Source: an uncultured Parabacteroides sp. (lineage in GTDB: Bacteria; Bacteroidota; Bacteroidia; Bacteroidales; Tannerellaceae). From it: a stretch of 10,387 nt of DNA. The DNA lies in NCBI GenBank assembly GCA_937890135.1, contig CALBYC010000124.1, forward strand, positions 1 to 10,387. Direction: 5' to 3'. The notes beneath the pieces were generated by a model. That model had not been told where the DNA came from. It ran no database searches and saw only the letters and a program-made list of their open reading frames with translations. Below are positions 1 through 7,360 of this stretch, one piece after another. A program made the translations under genes and the position numbers. How positions within the stretch are numbered: the stretch's first letter is position 1; the number at the start of each line of letters is the position of its first letter.

Positions 1-476
1 GCACATCGGACCTGCCTGTCATGGAAAAAGCCGCCAAGTTCTTGGATGAAATGGAAATCCCATTCGAGATACATGCGCTGTCGGCCCATCGTACTCCGGA
101 AGAAGTGGAACAGTTCGCAAAAAAAGCGAAAGGAAGAGGAATCAAAGTCATCATCGCCGCGGCAGGAATGGCCGCGCATCTATGTGGCGTCATCGCATCC
201 ATGACGACAGTCCCTGTCATCGGTGTCCCCATCAACTCAACGTTGGGCGGGATGGATGCCCTGTTGGCCATCGTACAGATGCCTCCAGGCATCCCGGTGG
301 CAACGGTCGGCATCAATGGCGCCCTGAACGCAGGTATCTTGGCAGTCCAGATGCTTGCCGTGGGAGATGAAGCATTGCAAGACAAGCTAACGCAATACAA
401 AGAGGATTTGAAGAAGAAAATCGTCAAGGCGAATGAGGACTTGGCTAAAGTTTCTTTCAAATATAAAACGAATTAA
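1..476 (+). CDS. purE: 5-(carboxyamino)imidazole ribonucleotide mutase, class I PurE (5'-truncated by window)
   Basis: PurE converts N5-CAIR to CAIR in de novo purine synthesis and is cytosolic. The reading frame is open to the left edge: codons from base 3 read TSDLPVME, matching the family's N-terminal SDLPVM nucleotide-binding motif, so the true start is just upstream and the ATG at 21 is internal. SAHRTP (81-98) carries the active-site His of class I enzymes. It is followed by AAGMAAHLCGV and VQMPPGIPVATVGI, both typical of the class I fold. SAHRTP plus AHL, rather than the SAHKT and SNAL of class II AIR carboxylases, supports mutase activity. The C-terminal tail after QMLAVGDE is a charged helix, normal for the family. 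The next gene, ispG, follows after 73 nt. Only about 10 N-terminal residues should be missing (family knowledge). Confidence 0.95.
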   Translation, partial: TSDLPVMEKAAKFLDEMEIPFEIHALSAHRTPEEVEQFAKKAKGRGIKVIIAAAGMAAHLCGVIASMTTVPVIGVPINSTLGGMDALLAIVQMPPGIPVATVGINGALNAGILAVQMLAVGDEALQDKLTQYKEDLKKKIVKANEDLAKVSFKYKTN

Positions 477-488
477 ATGTATTATCCC

Positions 489-524
489 TGCCGGATTTGG
501 GACAAGCAATCTCCGAATCCGGCA
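489..524 (+). other. Hairpin in the purE-ispG gap
   Basis: TGCCGGATT (489-497) pairs perfectly with AATCCGGCA (516-524). The stem extends inward through 498-501 with 512-515 using GC and GU pairs, giving about 13 bp around a 10-nt loop. No T-tract follows (the next bases are CGAGGG), so it does not look like a normal intrinsic terminator. It could be an mRNA-processing or stability element that separates purE from ispG expression; that role is inference. The remaining gap sequence shows no clear Bacteroidetes promoter (TTTG / TAnnTTTG). Confidence 0.55.
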
Positions 525-549
525 CGAGGGATAAGTAATTGCCAGGAAT

Positions 550-2391
550 ATGATGGATTATTTCAATTACCAACGTCGCAAATCTTCCGAAGTCCACATA
601 GGGAACACACCGATGGGGGGCGACAACCCGATTCGCATCCAGTCAATGGCGAACGTCTCGACCATGGATACAGATGCCGCCGTCCAGCAGGCAATCCGTA
701 TGATCCAAGCAGGAGCAGAATACGTGCGTTTTACCACACAGGGGGAAAGGGAAGCGCACAATTTGGGCAACATACGCAAAGCATTGGACGGAAAGGGCTA
801 TATGACGCCTCTTATCGCAGATGTTCATTTCAACCCCAAAGCGGCGGATGCCGCGGCTACCGAAGTTGAAAAGGTCCGTATCAATCCGGGCAATTATGTA
901 GACCGCATCAAAACCTTCAGCTTCCGCGAATACACGGACAGCGAGTACGCACAGGAAGTTCGGAAAATCAAGGAACGCTTCGTCCCTTTCCTGAACATAT
1001 GCAAAGAGCATCACACGGCTATACGAATCGGCGTAAACCACGGCTCGCTCTCGGACCGGATCATGAGCCGCTATGGAGACACTCCCCGCGGAATGGTGGA
1101 ATCGTGCATGGAGTTCCTGCGCATTTGCGTGGATGAACATTTCACGGATGTGGTTATTTCCATAAAAGCCTCCAATCCGGCCGTCATGGTAAAAACCGTT
1201 CGCCTGCTGGTCCGGACCATGGAGAACGAGTGCATGCGATTCCCCTTGCATTTAGGGGTGACCGAGGCCGGGGACGGTGAGGACGGCCGCATAAAAAGCG
1301 CGGCTGGCATCGGTGCTTTGTTAGCCGATGGCATTGGCGACACGATCCGGGTTTCTCTCAGTGAAAACCCCGAAGCAGAAATCCCTGTCGCTCAAAAATT
1401 GGTAGACTATATCCAAGAAAGAAAAGGCCATCCAAGAATAATCGCATCGACCGCCCGGCAATACGACCCCACATCCTGTGACCGCCGGAACACCCGCATG
1501 GCAGAAGACATAGGAGGCACTTCCGTACCGGTCGTGATTTCAGATCGCTCGGAGGGTGGCAATTTTGAGTTCAACCGCGATTATATGCCCGACTATTTGT
1601 ATATCGGACAGGACAACCCGGACAATCTGCCCGACCACCTGAAGTTGATAGTCGATGCTCCTTTTTGGCAACCCCGCCCTAACGCATTCCCTTGCTTCAT
1701 AGCCTCCGAAGCAGAAGAAATGAAGAGGGCCGAATCTCCAGTCAAATTCATCCGCCTAACCTATGAAGATTTGACGGACAATGTTTTGTCAATCATACGA
1801 GAAGACAAGGCCGCCGTCGTAATCTTAAGCACATACCATCAAAATGGCGTCGGAGAGCAACGGGCCGCCTTGCACAAGCTATGGGAAGCAAACATAGACG
1901 TGCCGGTAATCCTTCATCGAGAGTATAGGGAAAAAGAAAAAGAAGACATGCAATTAAAGGCCGCGGCCGATTTAGGCGCACTTCTCTTGGACGGCTTCGG
2001 GGAAGGTGTCATGATTCAGGACAGGCATATCGAATCACCGGCAATCGACGAGACCGCCTTTGGAATCCTGCAAGCGGCCAAGGCGAGAATCTCCAAGACA
2101 GAATATATCTCATGCCCAAGCTGCGGGCGCACATTATACGACATCCAAAAGACCATCGCACGCATCAAAGCCGCCACCTCCCATCTCAAAGGGCTGAAGA
2201 TAGCCATCATGGGATGCATCGTGAACGGCCCGGGCGAAATGGCGGACGCAGACTACGGCTATGTCGGAGCCGGTCGCAACCAGATCAGCCTTTACAAAGG
2301 AAAAGAGTGCATATTACGGAATATTCCGGAAGAAGAAGCCGTCGAAAAATTAATCCAGCTTATCAAGGATAATGGAGACTGGCAAGATTAA
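550..2391 (+). CDS. ispG: 4-hydroxy-3-methylbut-2-en-1-yl diphosphate synthase (IspG/GcpE), long three-domain form
   Basis: IspG is the [4Fe-4S] enzyme that reductively converts MEcPP to HMBPP, the penultimate step of the MEP isoprenoid pathway. The N-terminal TIM barrel (about residues 10-290) contains IRIGVNHGSLSDRI (158-171) and HLGVTEAG (234-241). The C-terminal iron-sulfur domain (about 515-610) has SCPSCGR with Cys522 and Cys525, then GCIVNGPGE with Cys556 and Glu563. These are the three cluster cysteines plus the conserved Glu. About 200 residues between barrel and cluster domain form the extra domain known from Bacteroidota, chlamydial and plant enzymes, which explains 613 aa against about 370 in E. 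coli. Two ATGs are adjacent (550 and 553). AGGA at 544-547 gives better spacing to 553, and many relatives begin MD-F-Y, so 553 may be the true start. dut follows 19 nt after the stop. Confidence 0.97.
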   Translation: MMDYFNYQRRKSSEVHIGNTPMGGDNPIRIQSMANVSTMDTDAAVQQAIRMIQAGAEYVRFTTQGEREAHNLGNIRKALDGKGYMTPLIADVHFNPKAADAAATEVEKVRINPGNYVDRIKTFSFREYTDSEYAQEVRKIKERFVPFLNICKEHHTAIRIGVNHGSLSDRIMSRYGDTPRGMVESCMEFLRICVDEHFTDVVISIKASNPAVMVKTVRLLVRTMENECMRFPLHLGVTEAGDGEDGRIKSAAGIGALLADGIGDTIRVSLSENPEAEIPVAQKLVDYIQERKGHPRIIASTARQYDPTSCDRRNTRMAEDIGGTSVPVVISDRSEGGNFEFNRDYMPDYLYIGQDNPDNLPDHLKLIVDAPFWQPRPNAFPCFIASEAEEMKRAESPVKFIRLTYEDLTDNVLSIIREDKAAVVILSTYHQNGVGEQRAALHKLWEANIDVPVILHREYREKEKEDMQLKAAADLGALLLDGFGEGVMIQDRHIESPAIDETAFGILQAAKARISKTEYISCPSCGRTLYDIQKTIARIKAATSHLKGLKIAIMGCIVNGPGEMADADYGYVGAGRNQISLYKGKECILRNIPEEEAVEKLIQLIKDNGDWQD

Positions 2392-2410
2392 ACTTTAATT
2401 ATCCAGGACA

Positions 2411-2845
2411 ATGAAAGTCAGAATCATCAACAAATCGCATCATCCGTTGCCGGCTTACCAAACCAATCTGTCAGCCGGGATGGACATCCGTGCCAATCTA
2501 ACAGAGCCCGTAGTGCTCAAACCGCTGGAGCGCAAGCTCATATCCACCGGGATCTATATAGCCCTTCCCGAAGGATACGAGGCACAAATCCGCCCCCGCA
2601 GCGGATTGGCCATCAAGCACGGGATTACCTTATTGAACACGCCCGGCACGATAGATGCCGATTACCGAGGCGAAATAGGTGTGATCATGGTAAATCTCTC
2701 CAATGAGCCTTTTGTCATAAATGACGGCGAAAGGATATGCCAGATGGTCGTATCGCAGTACCAGCAGGTGGAATGGCAAATCGTTGAATCATTGGATGAG
2801 ACAGAACGGGGAACCGGGGGCTTCGGACATACAGGGAAACAATAA
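2411..2845 (+). CDS. dut: Deoxyuridine 5'-triphosphate nucleotidohydrolase (trimeric dUTPase)
   Basis: dUTPase hydrolyses dUTP to dUMP and pyrophosphate, keeping uracil out of DNA and feeding thymidylate synthesis. All five motifs of the trimeric family are intact in order. They are AGMDI (22-26), PRSGLAIKHGI (62-72), GTIDADYRGEIGV (79-91) with the expected catalytic Asp82, GERICQMV (106-113), and the glycine-rich C-terminal arm RGTGGFGHTGK (133-143) that closes over the substrate. The length of 144 aa is standard. The start is supported by the family's usual N-terminal strand (MKVRIINKS) and by AGGA at 2405-2408, although that spacing of 2 nt is short. It sits between ispG (19 nt upstream) and a TPR gene (11 nt downstream), so it is very likely co-transcribed with them. 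Confidence 0.97.
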   Translation: MKVRIINKSHHPLPAYQTNLSAGMDIRANLTEPVVLKPLERKLISTGIYIALPEGYEAQIRPRSGLAIKHGITLLNTPGTIDADYRGEIGVIMVNLSNEPFVINDGERICQMVVSQYQQVEWQIVESLDETERGTGGFGHTGKQ

Positions 2846-2856
2846 ATCGACGACAA

Positions 2857-4635
2857 ATGGACATACGTAAATCTTTTCTATATTTTCTATCGGTTGTGCC
2901 GGCAGTGGCGTCTTATTTCATGTTCCTTCCTTCGCTTTTTGCTTCGCCCGGAAACAAAACCCAAGGGATGGCAAACGGATTGACACAAGCAGGGCAACGC
3001 AAATTCGACTACTTCTATTACGAAGGAGCGAAATTAAAGACCGAAGGCAAATACGATGCCGCATTCGACATGTTCTCATATTGCTATGAGCTGGACTCCA
3101 CCTCGTCCGCCGTCCTTTATGAGCTTGCCATGTTCCAGATGCAACGGAAGCGGCCGGAGAAGGCCATCGAGATGATGAAAAAGGCCGTAGAACACAGCCC
3201 GGACAATTTCACCTATTGCATTACGTTGGCAGGACTGGAACGGAACATGGGCATGTACGGCGAAGCGGCGGAATCTTATCAGAAGTTGGCCGACAGGCAT
3301 CCCGACAAAATCGAATTGTATTATTACCTGGCAGAAGCCATGACCCAGAAGGGGGATATCGACGAGGCCATCAAGGCCTACGACAAGCTGGAGGCAAGCA
3401 TGGGCATGAACGAAACATTGTCCATGCAGAAATTCAAGCTTTACCAGTCTATCGGGCAGCATGAGAAAGCATTCGATGAAATTATTGCATTGGCGGACAA
3501 ATACCCCATGAACGCCCATTACCAACTTTTGTTGGGGGACTTGTATTTGGAAAACAAGGATAACGAGAAAGCGCATGCCTGCTACCAGAAAGCGCACGGG
3601 ATAGACCCCAACGACCCTCGCTACATCGTCTCAATGGCGAATTATTATGATGCGGTCGGCGACAAAGAGGCTTCGGAAAATGAAATCAGGGCGGCACTGG
3701 CGAATGAGGAATTGGACATAGACACCAAGGTCGCCATCCTTTCCCGTTATATCCAGCGTTTGCAGCAGACACAGCAGGGCTTGGCCAAGGCGGATTTGTT
3801 GTTCTTGACTCTATTAGAGCAGCATCCCGAAGACACCGAATTAAAAATGATGTATGGCGGCTTGTTGCAAGCCGAAGGGAAGCAGGACGAAGCCAAATTG
3901 CAGTTCCAATTGGTTACTGAAATGGCGCCCGACAATGAACCCGCATGGCAACAATTGTTGAACTTGGCCCTGAAAGAAGAGGATACCAAGGAAGTCATCC
4001 GGATATGCGAAAAATGTATACAGCTGTTCCCGGAATCCCCGGAATATTACTTTTACATGGGGATTGGTTATTTCCAGGAGAAAGAGTACCAGAAGACATT
4101 GGATGTCTATCGCACCGGCTTAAAGGTAGTCCCCGAAGAAAACCGCGTCATGAAATCGAACTTCTATGGACAAATAGGAGACGTGTATTACCAATTGGGA
4201 AACATGGAAGAGACGTACAAAGCCTACGACGAAGCATTGAAGTATAACGAGAACAATACTTTCGTCCTCAACAACTACAGCTATTTCCTTACGCTCGACA
4301 AAAAAGATCTGAAGAAAGCTGAACGGATGGCCGCTTTATGCATAAAACTGGAGCCGGACAATGCTACCTATCTCGATACTTACGCCTGGGTGTTCTTTAT
4401 GGAAGGGAACTATTCGCTGGCGAAGATTTATATCGAAAATGCCTTGTCCAAAGACAAGACGAGCAATGCCGAGCTGGTGGAGCATTATGGGGATATCCTG
4501 TTCATGAGCGGGGAAAAGGAAAAGGCCGTCGAGCAATGGAAAAAAGCGAAAGAAATGGGGAAAGAGTCTACCATCCTGGACGAAAAGATAACGAAAGGGA
4601 AATACATAGAAAATAATACGGGGAAAGGGGAATGA
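2857..4635 (+). CDS. Exported tetratricopeptide-repeat protein
   Basis: This is a 592-aa protein with an N-terminal signal sequence: positive residues at R4 and K5, a hydrophobic run to about residue 28, and a plausible cleavage after FASP or just before it (LFA|SPG). The rest, from about residue 48 to 570, is an almost continuous array of TPR units. Repeating helix pairs end in patterns such as AIEMMKKAVEHSPDN, AIKAYDKLEAS, AHACYQKAHGIDPNDP and TYKAYDEALKYNENN; I estimate 12-14 repeats. TPR arrays bind partner proteins, so a periplasmic or membrane-associated scaffold is likely, but no partner is visible. No enzymatic motif was seen. The stop codon overlaps the start of the DUF4292 lipoprotein gene by 4 nt (ATGA), which implies translational coupling and a shared role with the following two exported proteins. 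Exact function is unknown. Confidence 0.85.
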   Translation: MDIRKSFLYFLSVVPAVASYFMFLPSLFASPGNKTQGMANGLTQAGQRKFDYFYYEGAKLKTEGKYDAAFDMFSYCYELDSTSSAVLYELAMFQMQRKRPEKAIEMMKKAVEHSPDNFTYCITLAGLERNMGMYGEAAESYQKLADRHPDKIELYYYLAEAMTQKGDIDEAIKAYDKLEASMGMNETLSMQKFKLYQSIGQHEKAFDEIIALADKYPMNAHYQLLLGDLYLENKDNEKAHACYQKAHGIDPNDPRYIVSMANYYDAVGDKEASENEIRAALANEELDIDTKVAILSRYIQRLQQTQQGLAKADLLFLTLLEQHPEDTELKMMYGGLLQAEGKQDEAKLQFQLVTEMAPDNEPAWQQLLNLALKEEDTKEVIRICEKCIQLFPESPEYYFYMGIGYFQEKEYQKTLDVYRTGLKVVPEENRVMKSNFYGQIGDVYYQLGNMEETYKAYDEALKYNENNTFVLNNYSYFLTLDKKDLKKAERMAALCIKLEPDNATYLDTYAWVFFMEGNYSLAKIYIENALSKDKTSNAELVEHYGDILFMSGEKEKAVEQWKKAKEMGKESTILDEKITKGKYIENNTGKGE

Positions 4636-5465
4636 AAAGGTTTTTGTTTTGGATGCCATTCATCGCATTGCTGCTTTTCCTGAATGGCTGTAAAAGCAAG
4701 GATGTCCAATCGGGCACTGGAAAGGCGAATATAAAAGAGATGCATGATTTTATAGCGTCCATGCAGCAGCATGAGGCCAAGTTCCATTCGTTGTCAGCAA
4801 AACTGAATGTGGATTTGCAATTGCCTGGCAAGGAAATGAGCTCTCGCATGGAGATGAGATTGGTAAAAGACAGCGCGTTGCAATTGTCCATTCAACCGTT
4901 ATTAGGGATTGAAGTGTTCCGTATCGAGCTGAACAAAGACAGCATCAAGATAATGGACAGGATCAACAAAAGGTATGTCGCCGAAGAATACGGCAGCCTG
5001 AAAGGGCAACTCCGCCTCGACTTCAACTTCTATAACCTGCAAGCCCTTTTCATCAACCAGCTGTTTGTCCCCGGCTACAAGAAGACGGACAGTTCCCTCT
5101 ACAAGCATTTCAAACTTGAACGCAAGGAATGGTTCACCTGGCTGCACACGGAAGACAACACTGGACTGCGATATGCGTTTAAGGCGGACAGCGAGGAAAA
5201 ATTGTTGGCGACGCAAATTTCCGATCCTGCCGAGACATATGAGCTGGCATGGAACTACGGCAACTTCCAAACGGTCGCATCCTCGTATTTGTTCCCATGC
5301 AAGATGGAAGTCTCTTTCCTGAAAGGTGAATCCAACCAAGGCAACCTGGACATATCATACTCGCGCATCCAGTTGGACCGCCCGCTTAACATGGATTTTA
5401 CCATTCCGGCGAAGTATAAACGCATCACCCTTGCGCAGATTTTTAAAGCAATCACAACAAGATAA
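4632..5465 (+). CDS. DUF4292-type lipoprotein
   Basis: This 277-aa protein begins with a clear lipoprotein signal peptide: KR at 2-3, a hydrophobic stretch from 4 to 17, and lipobox LNGC with the lipidated Cys at residue 20. Lys at +2 and no acidic run right after the Cys suggest a periplasm-facing outer-membrane lipoprotein rather than a surface one (inference). The mature part, from about residue 40, alternates beta-type strands with Gly/Pro turns. It includes LSIQPLLGIEVFRIELNKDSI and the C-terminal LNMDFTIPAKYKRI, and matches what I recognise as the DUF4292 family of Bacteroidota. That family has been related to the LolA/LolB-like lipoprotein-binding fold; I recall this and could not check it. 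The start overlaps the TPR stop by 4 nt, and envC starts 2 nt after this stop. The biochemical role is unknown. Confidence 0.85.
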   Translation: MKRFLFWMPFIALLLFLNGCKSKDVQSGTGKANIKEMHDFIASMQQHEAKFHSLSAKLNVDLQLPGKEMSSRMEMRLVKDSALQLSIQPLLGIEVFRIELNKDSIKIMDRINKRYVAEEYGSLKGQLRLDFNFYNLQALFINQLFVPGYKKTDSSLYKHFKLERKEWFTWLHTEDNTGLRYAFKADSEEKLLATQISDPAETYELAWNYGNFQTVASSYLFPCKMEVSFLKGESNQGNLDISYSRIQLDRPLNMDFTIPAKYKRITLAQIFKAITTR

Positions 5466-5467
5466 AA

Positions 5468-6763
5468 ATGAAATACGTTTGGTTAATCATATTCCTCTGT
5501 TTTTTCAGAGTCCTGTCCTCCCAGAACTCTGCCCGTGTCCGCGAATTGGAAAAACAGCGGAAAGAAGCATTGGCGGAAATAAAGAAAACAAATGAAATAC
5601 TAAGCCAAACCCAAGCGACGACCAAAGACAGGCTGAAAAGGCTGAATCTACTGTCGCAACAGATCTTATCCCGGAAAAAAGTCATCCACTTGCTGGAAGA
5701 AGAAATGGGCGCGATGGATCGTCAAATCAGCGACATGGGCACGCAGATTTCCCAATTGGAATCGGAATTGAGAACAAAACAGGCCAATTATGGCAAATCC
5801 CTGCAAAACATATACAGGAGACAAACGTCCCAAGACCGCCTGCTGTTCATTCTGTCGGCCGAGAGTTTCTCCCAATCTTTGCGCCGCATCAGATACCTGC
5901 ACGAATATGCAAGCTGGCAAAGAAGGCAAGGATCTGAAATCATCGCAAAGCAAGCCCAAATAGCAGAAAAGAAGAAAGATTTGGAATCCACCCGCCAGGA
6001 AAAAAGCAAGCTCTTGGCGAACCGGGAAGAAGAACGGAAGAATTTGCAACAGGAAGAAAAGGGACATAAGGCGGAAATCGCCATCCTGAACAAAAAACAA
6101 AAAGAGCTTCAGGCTCTGATAAAACGGAAAAAAGAACAAGCCAACCAGCTGAACCGTTTAATCGAACAGCAAATAGCGAAGGAAATAGCGGAGGCGGAAG
6201 CCAAAGCCAAAGCGGAAAGAGAACGGTTGGCCAAAGCGGGCAACAAAGGGGGAAAGGGGAAGGCCGCATCGTCCCTTGCCTCCGAGGCTGGGAGAAAAGC
6301 GGAGGTAAAAGGCGGCTATGCCATGACGAAAGAGGAAAAACAACTGTCTGACAATTTTGCCGGCAACAAAGGCAGGCTGCCTTATCCTGTCACAGGCTCT
6401 CATTCCATAGTCGTTCCTTTCGGGGAACAGCAGCATCAGGACTTGAAGTATGTCCGCACAAACAACAACGGGATCGATATCCAGACTTCCGCCAGAGCCG
6501 AGGCGAGGGCGGTCTTTAAAGGGGAAGTCACCCGCATTTTCACAATCCCGGGATATAACAATTCGGTCATCATCCGCCATGGCAACTATCTCACGGTCTA
6601 CAGCAACCTGAGCCAGGTCTACGTAAAGGCCGGAGACAAGGTATCCACGAAGCAGGCCATCGGCAGGATATATTCCGACCCGGACAACGGGAATGCCACG
6701 ATTTTGCATTTTCAGCTTTGGAAAGAGAAGACGAAGTTGAATCCCGCCCCTTGGCTGGACTAA
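5468..6763 (+). CDS. EnvC-like murein hydrolase activator with degenerate LytM (M23) domain
   Basis: This 431-aa protein starts with a signal peptide (MKYVWLIIFLCFFRVLSSQ). A long charged coiled coil follows (about 20-255, rich in K, E and Q), then a low-complexity Ala/Lys/Gly linker (about 240-285) and a C-terminal LytM/M23 domain (about 305-431). In active LytM enzymes the site is HxGxD, a middle catalytic His, and HxH. Here the first His is Asn333 (NNNGID, Asp337 kept), the middle one is Asn380 (YSNLS), and the last pair is I412-L-H414. Only Asp337 and His414 remain, so peptidase activity is unlikely. This is the pattern of EnvC/NlpD-type proteins, which activate N-acetylmuramoyl-L-alanine amidases for septal peptidoglycan splitting. 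A role in cell separation is therefore inferred by family. It is the last gene of the co-directional block, and a candidate terminator lies 38 nt downstream. Confidence 0.9.
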   Translation: MKYVWLIIFLCFFRVLSSQNSARVRELEKQRKEALAEIKKTNEILSQTQATTKDRLKRLNLLSQQILSRKKVIHLLEEEMGAMDRQISDMGTQISQLESELRTKQANYGKSLQNIYRRQTSQDRLLFILSAESFSQSLRRIRYLHEYASWQRRQGSEIIAKQAQIAEKKKDLESTRQEKSKLLANREEERKNLQQEEKGHKAEIAILNKKQKELQALIKRKKEQANQLNRLIEQQIAKEIAEAEAKAKAERERLAKAGNKGGKGKAASSLASEAGRKAEVKGGYAMTKEEKQLSDNFAGNKGRLPYPVTGSHSIVVPFGEQQHQDLKYVRTNNNGIDIQTSARAEARAVFKGEVTRIFTIPGYNNSVIIRHGNYLTVYSNLSQVYVKAGDKVSTKQAIGRIYSDPDNGNATILHFQLWKEKTKLNPAPWLD

Positions 6764-6801
6764 ACAGGATTGCGGTCTCGCCGCCATGTTTTTCCCAAAA
6801 C

Positions 6802-6837
6802 CCCACGGCCTTTTTCCGAAAAGGTAACGGGCTTTTT
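6802..6837 (+). terminator. Candidate bipartite intrinsic terminator after envC
   Basis: The inner stem CCTTTT (6809-6814) pairs with AAAAGG (6819-6824) around TCCG, with a GU pair at 6808/6825. After a 3x3 internal loop, CCC (6802-6804) pairs with GGG (6829-6831). A T-tract CTTTTT (6832-6837) follows directly. Position 38 nt beyond the envC stop fits the end of the operon. The internal loop makes it weaker than a textbook terminator. Confidence 0.5.
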
Positions 6838-6846
6838 GACATTTGT

Positions 6847-6875
6847 TCCCCATCGGGGGCGTAATCCAATGGGGA
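6847..6875. other. Short hairpin in junction
   Basis: TCCCCAT (6847-6853) pairs perfectly with ATGGGGA (6869-6875) around a 15-nt loop that begins with GC-rich CGGGGGC. No T-tract follows on either strand, so a terminator role is not supported. It may reinforce the preceding terminator or be chance. Confidence 0.35.
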
Positions 6876-6903
6876 GATATCAGGGAAGAAAAACCTCCCG
6901 GAT

Positions 6904-7068
6904 CACAAAAAACTTCCAAAAACTTCCAAAAACTTCCCCCCTATTTTTCAAAATGTGCAAATCAGGGAAAAATCGACAGTTAAACAATTGCTATTCACTT
7001 TGTTAATGCGATTGAAAAAGTCGTCAAAAACCCCGTTTTTGCGCATTTCGAGAGGCCACTTTATGACA
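6904..7068 (+). repeat. Left copy of an inverted ~165-nt repeat pair
   Basis: This copy matches, in reverse complement, the sequence at 7361-7523. The outer block 6904-6963 pairs with 7464-7523 with only two mismatches in 60 (at 6905 and 6956). The inner block 7034-7068 pairs with 7361-7395 with 35 of 35 identical. Between the blocks, 70 nt here face 68 nt in the other copy, and only scattered matches remain (for example AAATCGA near the outer block). The outer block contains three tandem AAAAACTTCC decamers, a C6 run, then CTATTTTTCAAAATG. No coding role is evident. It could be one unit of a dispersed repeat family or one arm of a MITE-like element. Confidence 0.85.
6908..6937 (+). repeat. 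Three tandem AAAAACTTCC decamers (left)
   Basis: Units lie at 6908-6917, 6918-6927 and 6928-6937 and are identical. Four more C follow, making a C6 run (6936-6941). The unit length of 10 bp equals about one helical turn, so the A-tracts are in phase and would be expected to bend the DNA (established for phased A-tracts; consequence here inferred). Confidence 0.9.
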
Positions 7069-7360
7069 CGTCGGCAATGCCCGGAAAATGCCCAGCGGAG
7101 GGACGGAAAACCGGTCGGACACCTTTCGAAGATGCCGCATTCATGCCGGCCCGCACTTCCCCGAAAAAGCGGACGAATGTCCCCAACGATTCCATACATT
7201 ACACCCATCCGGGCACGGAGTGGGGCCTCGGGCTGACCCGGAAGGAGCGGCAGAACCGGTACACGGACGAAGAAATCGGACGGGCATTCCGGCAAGGGGA
7301 CACCTCGCCCGTGCCATCTCCAAGGAGGCATGGAAACCGCAAATCCGGAAAGTTTCAAGA
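7069..7360. other. GC-rich core between the inverted repeats, with an unsupported ORF
   Basis: This is 292 nt of visibly more GC-rich sequence than the AT-rich arms. A plus-strand frame with ATG at 7077 and stop at 7398-7400 stays open through the whole core (107 aa). Its middle part, HPGTEWGLGLTRKERQNRY then TDEEIGRAFRQGD, has protein-like composition and GC-biased third codon positions. The end of the frame is encoded by the right repeat. An antisense frame (7358-6948) is open too and encodes the same peptide VIKWPLEMRKN from the left repeat, simply because the repeats are inverted. I recognise no family in either frame. A decayed or very small gene carried by the element is possible; a spurious ORF in GC-rich DNA is more likely. 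Confidence 0.4.

Noticed and set aside
21..23. ATG at 21 as the purE start
   Set aside because: Upstream codons read SDLPV, part of the conserved PurE N-terminal motif, so this Met is internal.
477..869. 130-aa plus-strand frame starting right after purE
   Set aside because: It overlaps the ispG start in another frame and has the composition of an out-of-frame shadow.
643..1251. Long minus-strand open frame (202 aa) inside ispG
   Set aside because: It lies fully antisense to a gene with every family motif intact and has no recognisable content.
3076..3597. 173-aa minus-strand frame inside the TPR gene
   Set aside because: It is a shadow of the repetitive TPR codons; no motifs were seen.
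6158..6919. 253-aa minus-strand frame over the 3' end of envC
   Set aside because: It is antisense to the LytM domain and linker, with composition explained by the opposite-strand codons.
6908..6937. CRISPR-like array of short repeats
   Set aside because: Units are only 10 nt and directly abut with no spacers, and no cas genes are present.
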